DNA from: Wolbachia endosymbiont (group A) of Bibio marci
GTDB lineage: Bacteria > Pseudomonadota > Alphaproteobacteria > Rickettsiales > Anaplasmataceae
DNA length: 64,000 bases
Assembly: GCF_947251645.1 (NCBI RefSeq)
Contig: NZ_OX366364.1
Coordinates: 930,001 to 994,000, forward strand
Direction: 5' to 3'
Both the position numbers and the translations under genes were made by a program. Below the pieces are notes generated by a model. The model had not been told where the DNA came from. It made no database searches and saw only the letters and a program-made list of their open reading frames with translations. Positions 1 through 9,690 of the stretch are shown here, in pieces (positions within the stretch are counted from its first letter, which is position 1; every line of letters begins with the position of its first letter).

Positions 1-813
1 ATTAATCTTCAATGGAATATAAGTAAAATCGTCATTATGTAATCTTTTAAATTGCTTTTTAGGATATTGAACAATAACCTTTCTATAAGAAGACTCTACA
101 AAAATGACTAAGAGTAGCAGTAAAAAAAACAATATCAAAACAAAAAGGATAATAAATAACGATACGCTACCGTTTTTATTTAACGTTAACAAAGATGACA
201 AAGCGCTGTGTAACTCTGATATTATGCCCGTGAAAATGATTAATGAGATACCATTGCCTATACCGCTAGCGCTGATTCGTTCACCAAGCCATATTAAAAG
301 CATAGTTCCACCTAAAAGGCTAAAAACACCTATTGTACGAAACATAACACCAGGTTCGATTACAACCAATACCCCTTCCCTATTCATCCCTTCCAATCCA
401 ACCAAAATTGGAATTGATTGAAATACACAAATTACTATGGTCAGGTAGCGTATATAAGAATTCATCTTTCTACGGCCTGACTCTCCATCATTCTTAACTT
501 CCTTCATTCCTTTAATCGCAGAAGAAAGCAACTGAATAATGATAGAAGCCATTATATATGGCATAACGTTCAATGCTAGAATTGTCATTCTAGCCAATGC
601 ACCACCAGAAAATAAATTAAATACTCCAAAAACGCCTGAGCCCTCTTTGGGAAATATATCATTAATTACATCAAGATTAATTCCAGGGATAGGCACATAA
701 GTACCCAAGCGATAGCAAATTAAAGCTATTAGCGTAAAAAATATACGTTTTAATAAATCGCCTTTATATAACAACGTAAGATCCAAGCTATTAAATGCGG
801 ATTTATTGCCCAT
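1..813 (-). CDS. secY: SecY preprotein translocase subunit (5' part only)
   Basis: SecY forms the protein-conducting channel of the Sec translocon in the inner membrane, working with SecE, SecG and the SecA motor. Only the first 271 codons are here; the gene runs off the left edge and the rest of a roughly 430-residue protein should follow. I start it at the ATG at 813, 3 bases after the rplO stop, reading MGNKSAFNSLDL. The first membrane segment leads into YRLGTYVPIPGIN, the family motif ahead of the channel plug, and more hydrophobic segments follow in the expected order. Its place at the end of the spc operon after rplO is standard, so it is probably co-transcribed with the ribosomal genes. 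Confidence 0.95.
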   Translation of the reverse strand, partial: MGNKSAFNSLDLTLLYKGDLLKRIFFTLIALICYRLGTYVPIPGINLDVINDIFPKEGSGVFGVFNLFSGGALARMTILALNVMPYIMASIIIQLLSSAIKGMKEVKNDGESGRRKMNSYIRYLTIVICVFQSIPILVGLEGMNREGVLVVIEPGVMFRTIGVFSLLGGTMLLIWLGERISASGIGNGISLIIFTGIISELHSALSSLLTLNKNGSVSLFIILFVLILFFLLLLLVIFVESSYRKVIVQYPKKQFKRLHNDDFTYIPLKIN

Positions 814-816
814 GAT

Positions 817-1287
817 TTACGATAGTATTTCCACACTACCACCAACTGAAGCTACAGATTTTTTTGCAGCTTCTGACGCAAAATCAACATGAAACACAAA
901 TTTTTCGCTCAACTTACCTTTATTAAGAAGTTTAATTTTATTCTTAATAGACTTTATAAAACCTAATTTATACAGCCTCTCCTTATCTATAACAGAGTCT
1001 TTCACTATTTTTTTAGCTTCCATTAAGCGCTGTATATCGCCAACATTAATTATAGAGTATATGTTCCTACGTATAGGCTTAAAACCTCTTTTAGGCAAAC
1101 GAGTATATATAGACTGTTGTCCACCCTCAAAACCATTTATGGAAACTCCACTTCTAGCCTTTTGCCCTTTATGCCCTCTACCGGATGTTTTACCTTTACC
1201 ACAACCGATACCTCTACCCAGCAACTTAGGCTTCTTTTTCTTAGATAATTTAGTAAATATAGAGTTTAATTTTACAGCATTATTCAT
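817..1287 (-). CDS. rplO: 50S ribosomal protein L15
   Basis: L15 is a late-assembly protein of the large subunit. The 156-residue product has the glycine- and lysine-rich N-terminal extension typical of L15 (LLGRGIGCGKGKTSGRGHKG, about residues 23-42), which threads into 23S rRNA, followed by a globular C-terminal domain. It starts 3 bases after the rpsE stop and ends 3 bases before the secY start. In most bacteria rpmD (L30) lies between rpsE and rplO; here there is no room for it. Expression is presumably tied to the upstream S10/spc transcript. Confidence 0.97.
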   Translation of the reverse strand: MNNAVKLNSIFTKLSKKKKPKLLGRGIGCGKGKTSGRGHKGQKARSGVSINGFEGGQQSIYTRLPKRGFKPIRRNIYSIINVGDIQRLMEAKKIVKDSVIDKERLYKLGFIKSIKNKIKLLNKGKLSEKFVFHVDFASEAAKKSVASVGGSVEILS

Positions 1288-1290
1288 ACT

Positions 1291-1809
1291 TTACCTGTTT
1301 CCAACTATCTCGCTAACCTTTTTGCCTCTTTTGCTTGCCACCTGACGAGGAGACAACATACTATCAAAAGCCTTAAACACCGCACATATAACGTTATGAG
1401 GATTATTTGATCTAGTAGATTTAGCTACCACATCCTTTATACCTAACACCTCAAAAACTGACCTAACCGCTCCACCAGCAATAATACCTGTTCCGGCTCT
1501 TGCGGTTCTTAAAACTATCTCACCAGAACAAAATTTAGCTTTAATATCATGATGCAAAGTTCTACCTTCACGCAAGTATACTCTAATCATCGATTTCTTT
1601 GCAGCATTTACAGCTTTGACTCTTGCTTCAGCAACTTCTGCGTGCTTACCTATTCCACATCCTACCCTACCCTTCTCATCGCCAACAACAACCAAAATTG
1701 AAAATGAAAATCTTCTACCACCTTTGGTAACCGTTGTTACTCTTCGTACCGAAACTAAAAGCTCTGATAAATCATTATTATTTTGTAAATTCTTTATAGC
1801 CATATTCAA
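1291..1809 (-). CDS. rpsE: 30S ribosomal protein S5
   Basis: S5 helps decoding accuracy and mRNA unwinding at the entry channel of the small subunit. The 172-residue protein has the N-terminal double-stranded RNA-binding fold around [20 protein letters not shown], residues about 24-43, and then a C-terminal domain with [16 protein letters not shown]. Length is usual for the family. It sits between rplR (6 bases upstream) and rplO (3 bases downstream), so translational coupling is likely. Confidence 0.97.
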   Translation of the reverse strand: MNMAIKNLQNNNDLSELLVSVRRVTTVTKGGRRFSFSILVVVGDEKGRVGCGIGKHAEVAEARVKAVNAAKKSMIRVYLREGRTLHHDIKAKFCSGEIVLRTARAGTGIIAGGAVRSVFEVLGIKDVVAKSTRSNNPHNVICAVFKAFDSMLSPRQVASKRGKKVSEIVGNR

Positions 1810-1815
1810 ACCCTT

Positions 1816-2187
1816 CTAAAATTCAAATCCAGAACTTCTTAAAGCCTCAGCAAATTGAGAAACTAATCCTGTATATTTATACGCTCCACGATCAAACGTA
1901 AGCTGCTGCTCTAATTTCATGCCAGACAGACGCTCAACCATTAAAGAAGAAACCTGTTTTATAGTTTCAGCGTTGACTTTCCCTTTACATACATCCTTAA
2001 TTTTAGCATCCAAAGTAGAAGCTGAAGTGAGAGTTACTCCTTTTACATCATTAATTAACTGGACATAAAAATGCCTATTAGATTTAAATATGGATATACG
2101 CAAACGTTCAGCGCTCTTGTCAAGCTTCGCTCTATTACGCAACTTCCTTTTTTCAGCATTACTTAAAAAATTATATAACCTTCTCAT
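1816..2187 (-). CDS. rplR: 50S ribosomal protein L18
   Basis: L18 binds 5S rRNA and brings it into the large subunit together with L5. The 123-residue product opens with a basic arm (NAEKRKLRNRAKL) followed by the L18 core RLRISIFKSNRHFYVQLIND, and ends in the usual SGFEF-type tail. It starts 5 bases after rplF and ends 6 bases before rpsE, in the conserved spc order. Confidence 0.96.
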   Translation of the reverse strand: MRRLYNFLSNAEKRKLRNRAKLDKSAERLRISIFKSNRHFYVQLINDVKGVTLTSASTLDAKIKDVCKGKVNAETIKQVSSLMVERLSGMKLEQQLTFDRGAYKYTGLVSQFAEALRSSGFEF

Positions 2188-2192
2188 CTTAA

Positions 2193-2738
2193 TTACTTCT
2201 TTTTACTTACAACTTTACGCAACATAAATTTACCCTTTATTACAACACCCTTACCTTTATAAGGATCATATTTTCTAATTTTGCATATATCAGACGCCAC
2301 CATATAGACCTTCTGCTTATCCATACCACTAACTACTAAGTGAGTTGGCTTTATACACTTAATCTCAACATCTTTAGGCACTTTATATTTAACATTATGG
2401 CTATAACCAAGATACAAAGTCAAATACTTACCATCACACTCTGCCTTATATCCAACACCGTTAATCTCAAGATTAACAGAAAAACCATCAATCATGCCGT
2501 TAATGATATTATTAATATTACTCCTATAAGTGCCCCACATAGGCTTTATTTCATCATAATCATCTTTATCTTGATCAACAGAAAGCAATAGCTGATTATC
2601 AACAATCCGGCACACAACATCACTGATTAAGCTAACTTCTTTTTCAGCCTTAGCGCTCTTTATTAACACACTACCATTATTATATTCAACTGAAACACCA
2701 GCAGGAATATTGATAGGAGCAGCACCTATACGAGACAT
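2193..2738 (-). CDS. rplF: 50S ribosomal protein L6
   Basis: L6 lies near the factor-binding site of the large subunit. The 181-residue protein starts with the typical MSRIGAAPINIPAGVSV and consists of two similar halves. The C-terminal half carries the L6 signature in the form IRKYDPYKGKGV (about residues 152-163), where many bacteria have PEPYKGKG, a modest substitution. Spacing to rpsH is 16 bases and to rplR 5 bases. Confidence 0.97.
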   Translation of the reverse strand: MSRIGAAPINIPAGVSVEYNNGSVLIKSAKAEKEVSLISDVVCRIVDNQLLLSVDQDKDDYDEIKPMWGTYRSNINNIINGMIDGFSVNLEINGVGYKAECDGKYLTLYLGYSHNVKYKVPKDVEIKCIKPTHLVVSGMDKQKVYMVASDICKIRKYDPYKGKGVVIKGKFMLRKVVSKKK

Positions 2739-2754
2739 GAATTTCTCCTATTAT

Positions 2755-3150
2755 TTAAAACACACGACACAAAACTTCTCCACCAACCTTTAACTTATGT
2801 GCATTATAATCAGTCATCACTCCTTTGGGTGTCGATATAATAAAAATACCAAGACCATTATATGCTTTAGAAATGTCCTTATACTTAGAATAACGACGAC
2901 AACCAGGCTTTGACACCCTAACTATGTCACTAATTACAGGTGATTTCTCATAATACTTCAATTTTACAATGAAAGAAGGTAAATTATCTACAACTTGCTT
3001 TTCATAATCAAGGATATACCCTTCATCTTTTAAAATCTTCAGTATAGAAGAATTCACTTTAGAAAACAACACTCTTGTTGTTCTATGCATTGCTAATTGA
3101 GCATTACGTATCCTTGTTAAAAAATCACCAATACTATCAGATAACGCCAC
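2755..3150 (-). CDS. rpsH: 30S ribosomal protein S8
   Basis: S8 binds the central domain of 16S rRNA early in small-subunit assembly; in E. coli it also represses translation of the spc operon, but whether it does so here cannot be seen. The 131-residue product begins [20 protein letters not shown] and ends GGEVLCRVF, both diagnostic, with the terminal aromatic being F rather than the common W. It lies between rpsN and rplF in the standard order. Confidence 0.97.
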   Translation of the reverse strand: MALSDSIGDFLTRIRNAQLAMHRTTRVLFSKVNSSILKILKDEGYILDYEKQVVDNLPSFIVKLKYYEKSPVISDIVRVSKPGCRRYSKYKDISKAYNGLGIFIISTPKGVMTDYNAHKLKVGGEVLCRVF

Positions 3151-3171
3151 AATATACTCCTTATATTATAT

Positions 3172-3480
3172 TCACCAACTAGACTTTGTAACTCCTGGAA
3201 CTTGCCCAAAAGAACATAAATCACGCAAAACAATTCTACATAAACCAAATTTTCTATATACTCCTCTTGGTCTCCCAGTTAAAGCACACCTATTTCTAAT
3301 TTTGGTTTTAGAAGAATTTCTAGGCAATTTTTTAATTAATTTATTTTGAGCTGTAAACCTTTCTACAATAGACAAATTCTTATCATTTATTATAGATTTC
3401 AATTTTTCTCTTTTTTCTTTATATTGATCGCACAGCTTTATTCTGCGAAGATTTCTTTCTATCATAGATTTTTTTGCCAT
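3172..3480 (-). CDS. rpsN: 30S ribosomal protein S14 (long, zinc-free form)
   Basis: S14 is a late component of the small-subunit head. The 102-residue length and the sequence [19 protein letters not shown] near residues 62-80 identify the long form, which lacks the two CxxC pairs of the short zinc-binding form; no zinc-site cysteine pairs are present. It starts 16 bases after the rplE stop and is followed 21 bases later by rpsH. Confidence 0.96.
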   Translation of the reverse strand: MAKKSMIERNLRRIKLCDQYKEKREKLKSIINDKNLSIVERFTAQNKLIKKLPRNSSKTKIRNRCALTGRPRGVYRKFGLCRIVLRDLCSFGQVPGVTKSSW

Positions 3481-3496
3481 ATATTTCTCCTCTCAA

Positions 3497-4030
3497 TTAA
3501 TCAAAAAAAGGAAATTTAAGAGCCAGTAATAATTCCTTTGCTTCCTTATCATTAACTGCACTTGTTATAATATTAATATCCATACCTCTAATTTTACTTA
3601 TTTTATCATAGTCTATTTCTAAAAACGAGATATGTTCCTTTATACCAAAGGAAAAATTACCATTACCGTCAAATTGCTTCACACTGAATCCTCTAAAATC
3701 TTTTTCCCTTGGCAAAGCAATATATATCAATCTTTCTAAAAACTCATACATTTTATCTCTACGCAAAGTTACTTTGCAACCTACTGTAGCACCTTTTCTG
3801 ATCTTGAAGCCAGAAATAGATTTTTTTGCAAAAGTTGATAAAGGCTTCTGCCCAGCAATCAAATATAGGCTATCAAGTGGTTCATTTATTGCTTTACTAT
3901 CTGTAGCAGCATCTCCAACGCCCATATTGATACACACCTTGACAAATTTAGGCACTTGCATTATATTGCCGTAATTAAACTTATCCTTTAAGGACTTTAC
4001 TATGCTATCTTTATACAATTCTTTAAACAT
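3497..4030 (-). CDS. rplE: 50S ribosomal protein L5
   Basis: L5 contacts 5S rRNA and the P-site tRNA in the central protuberance. The 177-residue protein has the family core [10 protein letters not shown] (about residues 32-41), [19 protein letters not shown] (about 64-82) and [11 protein letters not shown] near residue 130. Length is normal. It follows rplX after 6 bases and precedes rpsN. Confidence 0.97.
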   Translation of the reverse strand: MFKELYKDSIVKSLKDKFNYGNIMQVPKFVKVCINMGVGDAATDSKAINEPLDSLYLIAGQKPLSTFAKKSISGFKIRKGATVGCKVTLRRDKMYEFLERLIYIALPREKDFRGFSVKQFDGNGNFSFGIKEHISFLEIDYDKISKIRGMDINIITSAVNDKEAKELLLALKFPFFD

Positions 4031-4036
4031 ATCAAC

Positions 4037-4354
4037 CTAATCTATCACTTCTCCAGAAACTTTTGCAAAACGCACTTTTCTACCGTCTATAACCTTAAAC
4101 CCCACTCTAGTTGGAATTTTATATTTAGGGTCCAATGTTGCAACGTTGGATATATCAATAGCTGACTCTTTATTTAATATACCACCACTACTACCAGCTT
4201 TTGGTTTAGTGTGTCTCTTATGTACATTTACCCCAGAAACAATTACCTTTCTTTTAGCATCACATGCCACAACTTTAATCACTTTACCAATTTTTCCCTT
4301 ATCTCTACCAGTTAAAACTATAACGTCGTCACCACTTTTTACTTTAGCACTCAT
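4037..4354 (-). CDS. rplX: 50S ribosomal protein L24
   Basis: L24 starts large-subunit assembly by binding the 5' end of 23S rRNA. The 105-residue product has the KOW motif [20 protein letters not shown] at residues 5-24 and the later [13 protein letters not shown] stretch. Its start codon overlaps the rplN stop by one base, which suggests coupled translation. Confidence 0.97.
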   Translation of the reverse strand: MSAKVKSGDDVIVLTGRDKGKIGKVIKVVACDAKRKVIVSGVNVHKRHTKPKAGSSGGILNKESAIDISNVATLDPKYKIPTRVGFKVIDGRKVRFAKVSGEVID

Positions 4355-4713
4355 TATAAAACCTCAACAGCTAATGACATTATCTTCATAAAAGAACCAG
4401 ATGATAACTTTTTTACCGGACCAAATACCCGAGTGCCAAGTGGTTCACCTTGATCGTTAATCAAAACTACAGCATTGCTAGAAAAACGAATTACAGAACC
4501 ATCAGATTTTCTAATAGGGCTTTTCACCCTCACCACAACTGCTCTATATACTTTTCCCTTCTCAATCTTCCCTCTTGGAGTAATAGATTTAGTAGATACA
4601 ATAACTGTGTCACCTATAGATGCAGACTTTCTACTACCCAATAAACCAATACAAAGCACTGCACGCGCACCAGAATTATCAGCTACTTCCAACAATGTAT
4701 TTTTTTGAATCAT
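4354..4713 (-). CDS. rplN: 50S ribosomal protein L14
   Basis: L14 forms part of the intersubunit bridge with 16S rRNA. The 119 residues start [20 protein letters not shown], a near-invariant L14 N-terminus, and finish with ARVFGPV-type sequence ([20 protein letters not shown]). It begins 13 bases after rpsQ and shares one base with rplX. Confidence 0.98.
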   Translation of the reverse strand: MIQKNTLLEVADNSGARAVLCIGLLGSRKSASIGDTVIVSTKSITPRGKIEKGKVYRAVVVRVKSPIRKSDGSVIRFSSNAVVLINDQGEPLGTRVFGPVKKLSSGSFMKIMSLAVEVL

Positions 4714-4726
4714 ATAAATATCCTAT

Positions 4727-4963
4727 TCAATGTGAGCTATTAACAACAACCCATTTTTTAGTAATAGAAATAGGCTTGTGTTCTTGTATTAAAACCTTGT
4801 CCCCTTCTTTACAACTATTATTCTCATCATGTGCTGTATACTTTTTGTATTTTTTTATAACCTTTTTATACAGCTCATCCTTATACACTTGTAATACCGA
4901 AACCTTTACAATTTTATCACATTTAGTCTTAATTACAGTACCACAAAAAACCTTCTTAGGCAT
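4727..4963 (-). CDS. rpsQ: 30S ribosomal protein S17
   Basis: S17 is a primary binder of the 5' domain of 16S rRNA with an OB fold. I choose the ATG at 4963 (MPKKVFCGTVIKTKCDKIVK, 78 residues) because it matches the family start; a longer frame from 4987 adds MKEKERKR, which lies wholly inside the end of rpmC and looks like read-through of its coding sequence. With the chosen start, the two genes overlap by 8 bases. The core KYKKYTAHDENNSCKEGDKV and PISITKKWVV are typical S17. Confidence 0.94.
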   Translation of the reverse strand: MPKKVFCGTVIKTKCDKIVKVSVLQVYKDELYKKVIKKYKKYTAHDENNSCKEGDKVLIQEHKPISITKKWVVVNSSH

Positions 4964-5159
4964 TCTTTTCCTCTCCTTTTCTTTCATTTAATGCAGTTAG
5001 AATACGAGCTATGCTCTTTTTTATCAAACCAAAACGCGAAATATTGTTGCACTGGCCTAATTTTTTTTGAAAAACCAAATTAACAAACTCTTTTCTCAAA
5101 TTTACAAGAATTTCATGCAATTCTTGTGAGGATTTTGACCTAATGTCAGCTATATCCAT
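4956..5159 (-). CDS. rpmC: 50S ribosomal protein L29
   Basis: L29 sits beside the polypeptide exit tunnel with L23. The 67-residue, mostly helical protein shows the family pattern ELHEILVNLRKEFVNLVFQK (residues 13-32) and then KKSIARILTALNER, corresponding to the usual RR.IARI.T.L. It starts 11 bases after rplP and overlaps the start of rpsQ by 8 bases. Confidence 0.95.
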   Translation of the reverse strand: MDIADIRSKSSQELHEILVNLRKEFVNLVFQKKLGQCNNISRFGLIKKSIARILTALNERKGEEKNA

Positions 5160-5170
5160 TGCAACTCCAT

Positions 5171-5584
5171 TTAATTATGATTAGATACAAATTTACACTT
5201 CATAGGAAGCTTAGCGGTTGCCTTTTCAAGCGCCAATTTTGCTAAATGCATGGGAACATCACTGCTAATTTCAAACAACATTCTACCGGGCTTAGCTTTA
5301 AATACCCAAAATTCAACACTACCTTTCCCTTTACCCATACGCACATCTGCCGGCTTTTTACTAACAGGGGTATCAGGAAAAATTCTTATCCACACTTTAC
5401 CAGAGCGTTTTAATGTTCTAGATATTACACGCCTTGCAGTTTCAATATGCTTAGACTGAACCCTACCAGCTTCCATAGCCTTTAGACCATAATTTCCAAA
5501 AGATAGCGTACTACCACCTTTCGTATTACCCTTAATTCGTCCTTTAAATACTTTTTTATATTTACTTTTTTTGGGAACAAACAT
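5171..5584 (-). CDS. rplP: 50S ribosomal protein L16
   Basis: L16 helps shape the A-site region of the large subunit. The 137 residues begin with a basic start ([20 protein letters not shown]) and include the diagnostic [20 protein letters not shown] (about residues 69-88) and [20 protein letters not shown]. It lies between rpsC (14 bases upstream) and rpmC. Confidence 0.97.
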   Translation of the reverse strand: MFVPKKSKYKKVFKGRIKGNTKGGSTLSFGNYGLKAMEAGRVQSKHIETARRVISRTLKRSGKVWIRIFPDTPVSKKPADVRMGKGKGSVEFWVFKAKPGRMLFEISSDVPMHLAKLALEKATAKLPMKCKFVSNHN

Positions 5585-5598
5585 TTCAATATACCTAA

Positions 5599-6213
5599 TT
5601 AATTACCAATATAAACCCAGACCTTAACTCCTATGATGCCATATATAGTTTTTGCTTCACAAAAAGCATAATCTATATTAGCACGTAAAGTATGCAAAGG
5701 CAAACGACCTTCTTTATACCATTCAGTACGAGCTATCTCAGCTCCGCCAAGGCGCCCAGAACAACTTACTTTAATACCTCTAGCACCCATCCTCAAACAA
5801 CTTTGAATAGCTTTTTTCATCGCTCTTCTAAATGAAACCCTTTTTTCTAACTGTTGTGCAATGCTGCTTGATATTAAAACTGCATCTATTTCAGACCTTT
5901 TAACCCCTACTACATTCACTTCTACATTATTTTTTACTTTTTCAGCTATTTTTTGCTTTATCTTCTCAATATCTGAGCCTTTCTTACCTATTATCACTCC
6001 AGGTCTAGAAGAATGTATTATTACAGACACCAAATCGATCGTACGCTCTATAATTACTTTAGAAACACCAGCATGCTTAAAAGATTCATTTATATAACTG
6101 CGAATAGATAAATCTTGATGCAACCCTTGTTTATAACCCTTCTCAGCATACCAAATAGATGACCAAGTATTAATTATTTTTAACCTAAATCCTTTAGGAT
6201 TAACGTTTCCCAT
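5599..6213 (-). CDS. rpsC: 30S ribosomal protein S3
   Basis: S3 lies at the mRNA entry tunnel and has helicase activity with S4 and S5. The 204-residue protein begins [22 protein letters not shown] domain centred on [20 protein letters not shown] (about residues 71-90) is followed by the C-terminal S3 domain with [21 protein letters not shown] 39-base gap separates it from rplV, one of the larger spacings in this operon; I see no promoter in it. Confidence 0.97.
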   Translation of the reverse strand: MGNVNPKGFRLKIINTWSSIWYAEKGYKQGLHQDLSIRSYINESFKHAGVSKVIIERTIDLVSVIIHSSRPGVIIGKKGSDIEKIKQKIAEKVKNNVEVNVVGVKRSEIDAVLISSSIAQQLEKRVSFRRAMKKAIQSCLRMGARGIKVSCSGRLGGAEIARTEWYKEGRLPLHTLRANIDYAFCEAKTIYGIIGVKVWVYIGN

Positions 6214-6252
6214 ACTTTTGCACTTTCCTTATTAATTTTCTATTTTTATGAA

Positions 6253-6603
6253 TCATATAATTTCCCCCAATTTTACAGTTATATTACTATAACGTTTACT
6301 AACTCTATTAGCTCTACCCATAGCTTTTGGACATACCCTACGCAAAGTAAGAGACTTACCTATTAAAATTTCTTTTATATATAAATTATCGATATCCAAT
6401 CCATAATTATATTGAGCATTAGCAATCGCAGAATTTAATACCTTCCTTATAAGACCCGCAGCTTTCTTTTCACAAAATCTTAATTGCACAGTGGCAAAAG
6501 AAACTTTTTTATTACGTACTAAACCAGCAACCAAATTCAATTTACGAGAAGTTGATTTTAAAACCCTAGAACCAGCTTTAACTATTACATCTCTGTTTTT
6601 CAT
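6253..6603 (-). CDS. rplV: 50S ribosomal protein L22
   Basis: L22 extends a beta-hairpin into the peptide exit tunnel. The 116-residue product has the expected [20 protein letters not shown]-terminal half, [20 protein letters not shown] in the middle, and the tunnel hairpin region [20 protein letters not shown] near residues 87-106. The rpsS gene ends 5 bases upstream. Confidence 0.96.
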   Translation of the reverse strand: MKNRDVIVKAGSRVLKSTSRKLNLVAGLVRNKKVSFATVQLRFCEKKAAGLIRKVLNSAIANAQYNYGLDIDNLYIKEILIGKSLTLRRVCPKAMGRANRVSKRYSNITVKLGEII

Positions 6604-6608
6604 ATCAA

Positions 6609-6893
6609 TTACCTTCTTGTCGCCTTTTTATCACCACTATGCCCAGTAAATTTACGAGTGGGAGAAAATTCACCAAATTTATGACCTATCATATTCTGAT
6701 CATTAACATTAACAGGAATGTAATCCTTACCATTATAAACAGCAAACTTTAAACCTAAACAATTAGGAAGAATTACAGAAGCCCTGGAATGAACTTTTAT
6801 AGCCATGTTAACAAACCCCTTGTTTAAAGCATTATTCACCGACTTTAATATAGAAGGATGACAAAAAGGAGGCTTCCACGCAGATCTACTCAT
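6609..6893 (-). CDS. rpsS: 30S ribosomal protein S19
   Basis: S19 is in the head of the small subunit near the A-site finger. The 94 residues begin [16 protein letters not shown] and carry the signature [20 protein letters not shown] (about residues 71-90). It starts 3 bases after rplB and ends 5 bases before rplV. Confidence 0.97.
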   Translation of the reverse strand: MSRSAWKPPFCHPSILKSVNNALNKGFVNMAIKVHSRASVILPNCLGLKFAVYNGKDYIPVNVNDQNMIGHKFGEFSPTRKFTGHSGDKKATRR

Positions 6894-6896
6894 AAA

Positions 6897-7721
6897 CTAA
6901 CCTTTCAATTGTTTTATATACTTATCACTAGATTTATTTTTCCTCCGAGTTTTCTTTCCTTTTGTTGCAACACCCCAAGGAGTAACAGGATGACGACCAC
7001 CAGAGGTTTTTCCTTCCCCACCTCCATGAGGATGGTCAACCGGATTCATCGCAACCCCACGCACAGTAGGTCTAATTCCAAGCCACCTACTTCTTCCAGC
7101 TTTACCCAGCTTTCTATTCTTATGGTCAGGGTTAGATACTACACCAATAGTAGCCTTGCAAGAAGATAAAATCAACCTAATTTGACCAGACCTGAGTCGT
7201 AATAAAACATATTGGCCATCACGACCAACGATTTGCGCATAACAACCAGCAGCTTTAGCAATCGCAGCACCATTACCTGGTTTCAGCTCAACATTATGAA
7301 CGAAAGAACCAACAGGTATATACTTGAGTAGCAAACAATTCCCTGGTAAAATATCAGCATCATTTCCAGCTGTAACAACATCACCAGGCTTCATACCTTG
7401 AGGAGCTAATATATAAGACTTAATATCATCTTCCTTATATGATATTAACGCTAAAAACCCACTTCTATTTGGATCATACTCTATTTTTTCAACTATACCC
7501 TGACCACTTCTATTACGCTTAAAATCTATAACTCTATACTTCTTTTTGTGACCACCACCCCTATGACGAGTTGTAATTCTACCATAATTATTTCTTCCAC
7601 CACTGGACTTTTTACCGGATGTAAGAGACTTTTCTGGCTCATCTTTTGATAAACCAACTTTACTTACTAACACAGTCCCACGAGAAGACGGAGTAACAGG
7701 ATTAAAAAATTTCATACCCAT
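6897..7721 (-). CDS. rplB: 50S ribosomal protein L2
   Basis: L2 is needed for subunit association and supports the peptidyl-transferase centre. The 274-residue protein has [20 protein letters not shown] near residues 48-67 and the near-invariant [20 protein letters not shown] near residues 225-244, whose histidine is important for activity in E. coli. It is one base away from the rplW stop and 3 bases from rpsS. Confidence 0.98.
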   Translation of the reverse strand: MGMKFFNPVTPSSRGTVLVSKVGLSKDEPEKSLTSGKKSSGGRNNYGRITTRHRGGGHKKKYRVIDFKRNRSGQGIVEKIEYDPNRSGFLALISYKEDDIKSYILAPQGMKPGDVVTAGNDADILPGNCLLLKYIPVGSFVHNVELKPGNGAAIAKAAGCYAQIVGRDGQYVLLRLRSGQIRLILSSCKATIGVVSNPDHKNRKLGKAGRSRWLGIRPTVRGVAMNPVDHPHGGGEGKTSGGRHPVTPWGVATKGKKTRRKNKSSDKYIKQLKG

Positions 7722-7722
7722 A

Positions 7723-8010
7723 TTAAACGCTCATTATATCTAATTTTTGACCATCTATCAAAGAAAAATAAACTTTCTTTTTCTGTTTTTCACAACCAAT
7801 CACACCCCTGAAACGCCTATATTTAGGCTTAATTCTAACAACATTTATAGAAGAAATTTTAACATCAAATAGAGACTCTATTGCCAACTTTATTTGACGC
7901 TTATTTACATTTACAAAAACATACAAAGAATATTTATTAAACTTCTCCCTCAAAAAAGAGGCCTTTTCTGTAATTATAGGAGATTTTATTATATCATTAT
8001 ATTTGATCAT
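7723..8010 (-). CDS. rplW: 50S ribosomal protein L23
   Basis: L23 sits at the tunnel exit and docks trigger factor, whose gene (tig) is also in this window. The 95 residues start with [12 protein letters not shown] (residues 7-18), typical of L23, then [20 protein letters not shown] and a basic stretch [19 protein letters not shown]. It overlaps the end of rplD by 4 bases, which suggests translational coupling. Confidence 0.96.
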   Translation of the reverse strand: MIKYNDIIKSPIITEKASFLREKFNKYSLYVFVNVNKRQIKLAIESLFDVKISSINVVRIKPKYRRFRGVIGCEKQKKKVYFSLIDGQKLDIMSV

Positions 8011-8621
8011 AACAATCTACCTTCAAGATGCTTTAAAGTATCCTTTGTCAACATCACGCATTCGTGATTCAATATATCAAAAACATTTAACCCAATAGGT
8101 TTGATTAAGTCTACATAATGCAAGTTTCTAACAGCACGCAACAAATCATTTCCATAATCACCAACTATCAAAAAGGAAGAAAATTTAAAATTTTTAATAC
8201 ATTTACACATTTCAGACGTTTTCTTCACATCAATATTTAAATTATCCAGAATAATCACTTGATTATTTAAATACTTTAGAGATAAAGCAATTTTTAAACC
8301 AAATTTGCGTACCTTCTTATTAAGAGAATAACTATGACTCCTCACAACAGGGCCGAAAATAATCCCACCACCTCTAAATTGAGGAGATCGCAAGCTCCCT
8401 TGTCTTGCCCTACCGGTACGTTTTTGACCATAAGGTTTAGCTGTTGTACCAGAGACATCACTGATACCTTTTGTTTTATGAGTACCAGCTCTTCTCTTCG
8501 CTAATTGCCATCTCACTATATCATGCAAAATACTCAATTTTTGCTTAGCAGAAAATATCAAAGGATTGAGCTGAGCAGTACCTACATTATTATTAGATAG
8601 ATTAACTAAATTACATTCCAT
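8007..8621 (-). CDS. rplD: 50S ribosomal protein L4
   Basis: L4 reaches the exit-tunnel constriction; in E. coli it also represses the S10 operon, which cannot be tested here. The 204 residues contain the extended loop signature KPYGQKRTGRARQGSLRSPQ (about residues 62-81) and GGGIIFGPVVRSHSYSLNKK after it. The N-terminus is somewhat divergent. It starts 2 bases after rplC and overlaps rplW by 4 bases. Confidence 0.96.
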   Translation of the reverse strand: MECNLVNLSNNNVGTAQLNPLIFSAKQKLSILHDIVRWQLAKRRAGTHKTKGISDVSGTTAKPYGQKRTGRARQGSLRSPQFRGGGIIFGPVVRSHSYSLNKKVRKFGLKIALSLKYLNNQVIILDNLNIDVKKTSEMCKCIKNFKFSSFLIVGDYGNDLLRAVRNLHYVDLIKPIGLNVFDILNHECVMLTKDTLKHLEGRLL

Positions 8622-8623
8622 AA

Positions 8624-9346
8624 CTAACTTACCAAATTACTAGCATCATCATTTACATCTAACAGTAGACCTATCGGAAAAGAAACATCTTTATGTAAAG
8701 ATTTTTTAACTGCATCTCTTACAAAAATATAGGAATTTTTAAACCCAGGAACATTATTACCCTTCACAGCAATTATACTATTTTCATGATCAATGGATAA
8801 TATCTTCATATTTTGTGCAGTTATTCTGCTGTTACCTAAATGACCAGCCATTTTCTTTCCTTTAAATACTCTACCAGGATCCTGACATTGACCAGTAGAA
8901 CCTTGTGATCTGTGAGCAATAGAAACACCATGAGATGCCCTAAGCCCACTGAAATTATGCCGCTTCATCACACCAGCAAATCCTTTACCTATAGAATAAC
9001 CCGTAATATCAAGATATTGACCAACCACAAAATGATTGATTCCCACTTTTTTACCACATTCTATTCCCGACAGGTCATTTAATCTACTTTCGTATAACTT
9101 ACATTTATTATTTATACCCTTTTTCTTTAAATATTCCAACTGAGGTTTTGCTATATTTTTAAAATCTCCTGTGCCTAAAATGACTGAATTATAGCCACAT
9201 TTATCTTGTCCTTTTATATCAATAATATAAGTTTCGCTGAGATGCAATAAAGTTACAGCCATGCGACTATTGTCAGAATACATAGCAGTATGACCAATAT
9301 TCATCATTAGTAAACCAATTCTCCTCAGCGAATTTATTCTCTTCAT
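8624..9346 (-). CDS. rplC: 50S ribosomal protein L3
   Basis: L3 starts large-subunit assembly and reaches toward the peptidyl-transferase centre. The 240-residue frame has the diagnostic FAGVMKRHNFSGLRASHGVS (about residues 123-142) and QGSTGQCQDPGRVFKGKKMA, where the first glutamine region is methylated by PrmB in other bacteria. The first 13 residues (MKRINSLRRIGLL) precede a second ATG pair and the homologous start could be either; I keep the longer frame. It follows rpsJ by 9 bases. Confidence 0.96.
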   Translation of the reverse strand: MKRINSLRRIGLLMMNIGHTAMYSDNSRMAVTLLHLSETYIIDIKGQDKCGYNSVILGTGDFKNIAKPQLEYLKKKGINNKCKLYESRLNDLSGIECGKKVGINHFVVGQYLDITGYSIGKGFAGVMKRHNFSGLRASHGVSIAHRSQGSTGQCQDPGRVFKGKKMAGHLGNSRITAQNMKILSIDHENSIIAVKGNNVPGFKNSYIFVRDAVKKSLHKDVSFPIGLLLDVNDDASNLVS

Positions 9347-9355
9347 TTCCTTCTC

Positions 9356-9676
9356 CTAAACCTTAACTTCCTTGACTTTTAAATCCACTTCTACGCCAGC
9401 AGAAAAAGATAAACCTGTAAGCATCTGCATCATAGTAGGAGTAAGATCATGTAAAACAATCAAACGCCTAGAAGTTCTTATTTCAAACTGTTCACGAGAT
9501 TTTTTATCAACATGAGGAGATCTATTAACAATAAATTTAGAATCTTTTCTTGGCAACGCAATCGGACCAGATAATTTTGCACTGGACCGCTTTAATTCAT
9601 CAACAAATTTTCGAACACACTCCTCCAATAAAGAACAATCGAAAGCCTTAATGTTAATATATATATCTTGCTTCAT
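9356..9676 (-). CDS. rpsJ: 30S ribosomal protein S10
   Basis: S10 belongs to the head of the small subunit and is the NusE antitermination factor. I start at the ATG at 9676 (MKQDIYINIKAFDCSLLEEC, 106 residues), which matches the normal family length. An alternative GTG at 9694 would add six residues and overlap the tuf stop as GTGA; neither start has a clear Shine-Dalgarno sequence at normal distance. Signature positions include PIALPRKDSKFIVNRSPHVD and SREQFEIRTSRRLI. The tuf-rpsJ junction links the str-type and S10 operons. Confidence 0.94.
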   Translation of the reverse strand: MKQDIYINIKAFDCSLLEECVRKFVDELKRSSAKLSGPIALPRKDSKFIVNRSPHVDKKSREQFEIRTSRRLIVLHDLTPTMMQMLTGLSFSAGVEVDLKVKEVKV

Positions 9677-9690
9677 CTTAGTTACTACAC

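Noticed and set aside
104..421. 105-codon plus-strand frame at the left edge
   Set aside because: It is antisense to secY, which gives a clear translocon protein on the minus strand.
4964..4987. Longer rpsQ start adding MKEKERKR
   Set aside because: These codons lie within the end of rpmC and are not part of the S17 family; the ATG at 4963 fits.
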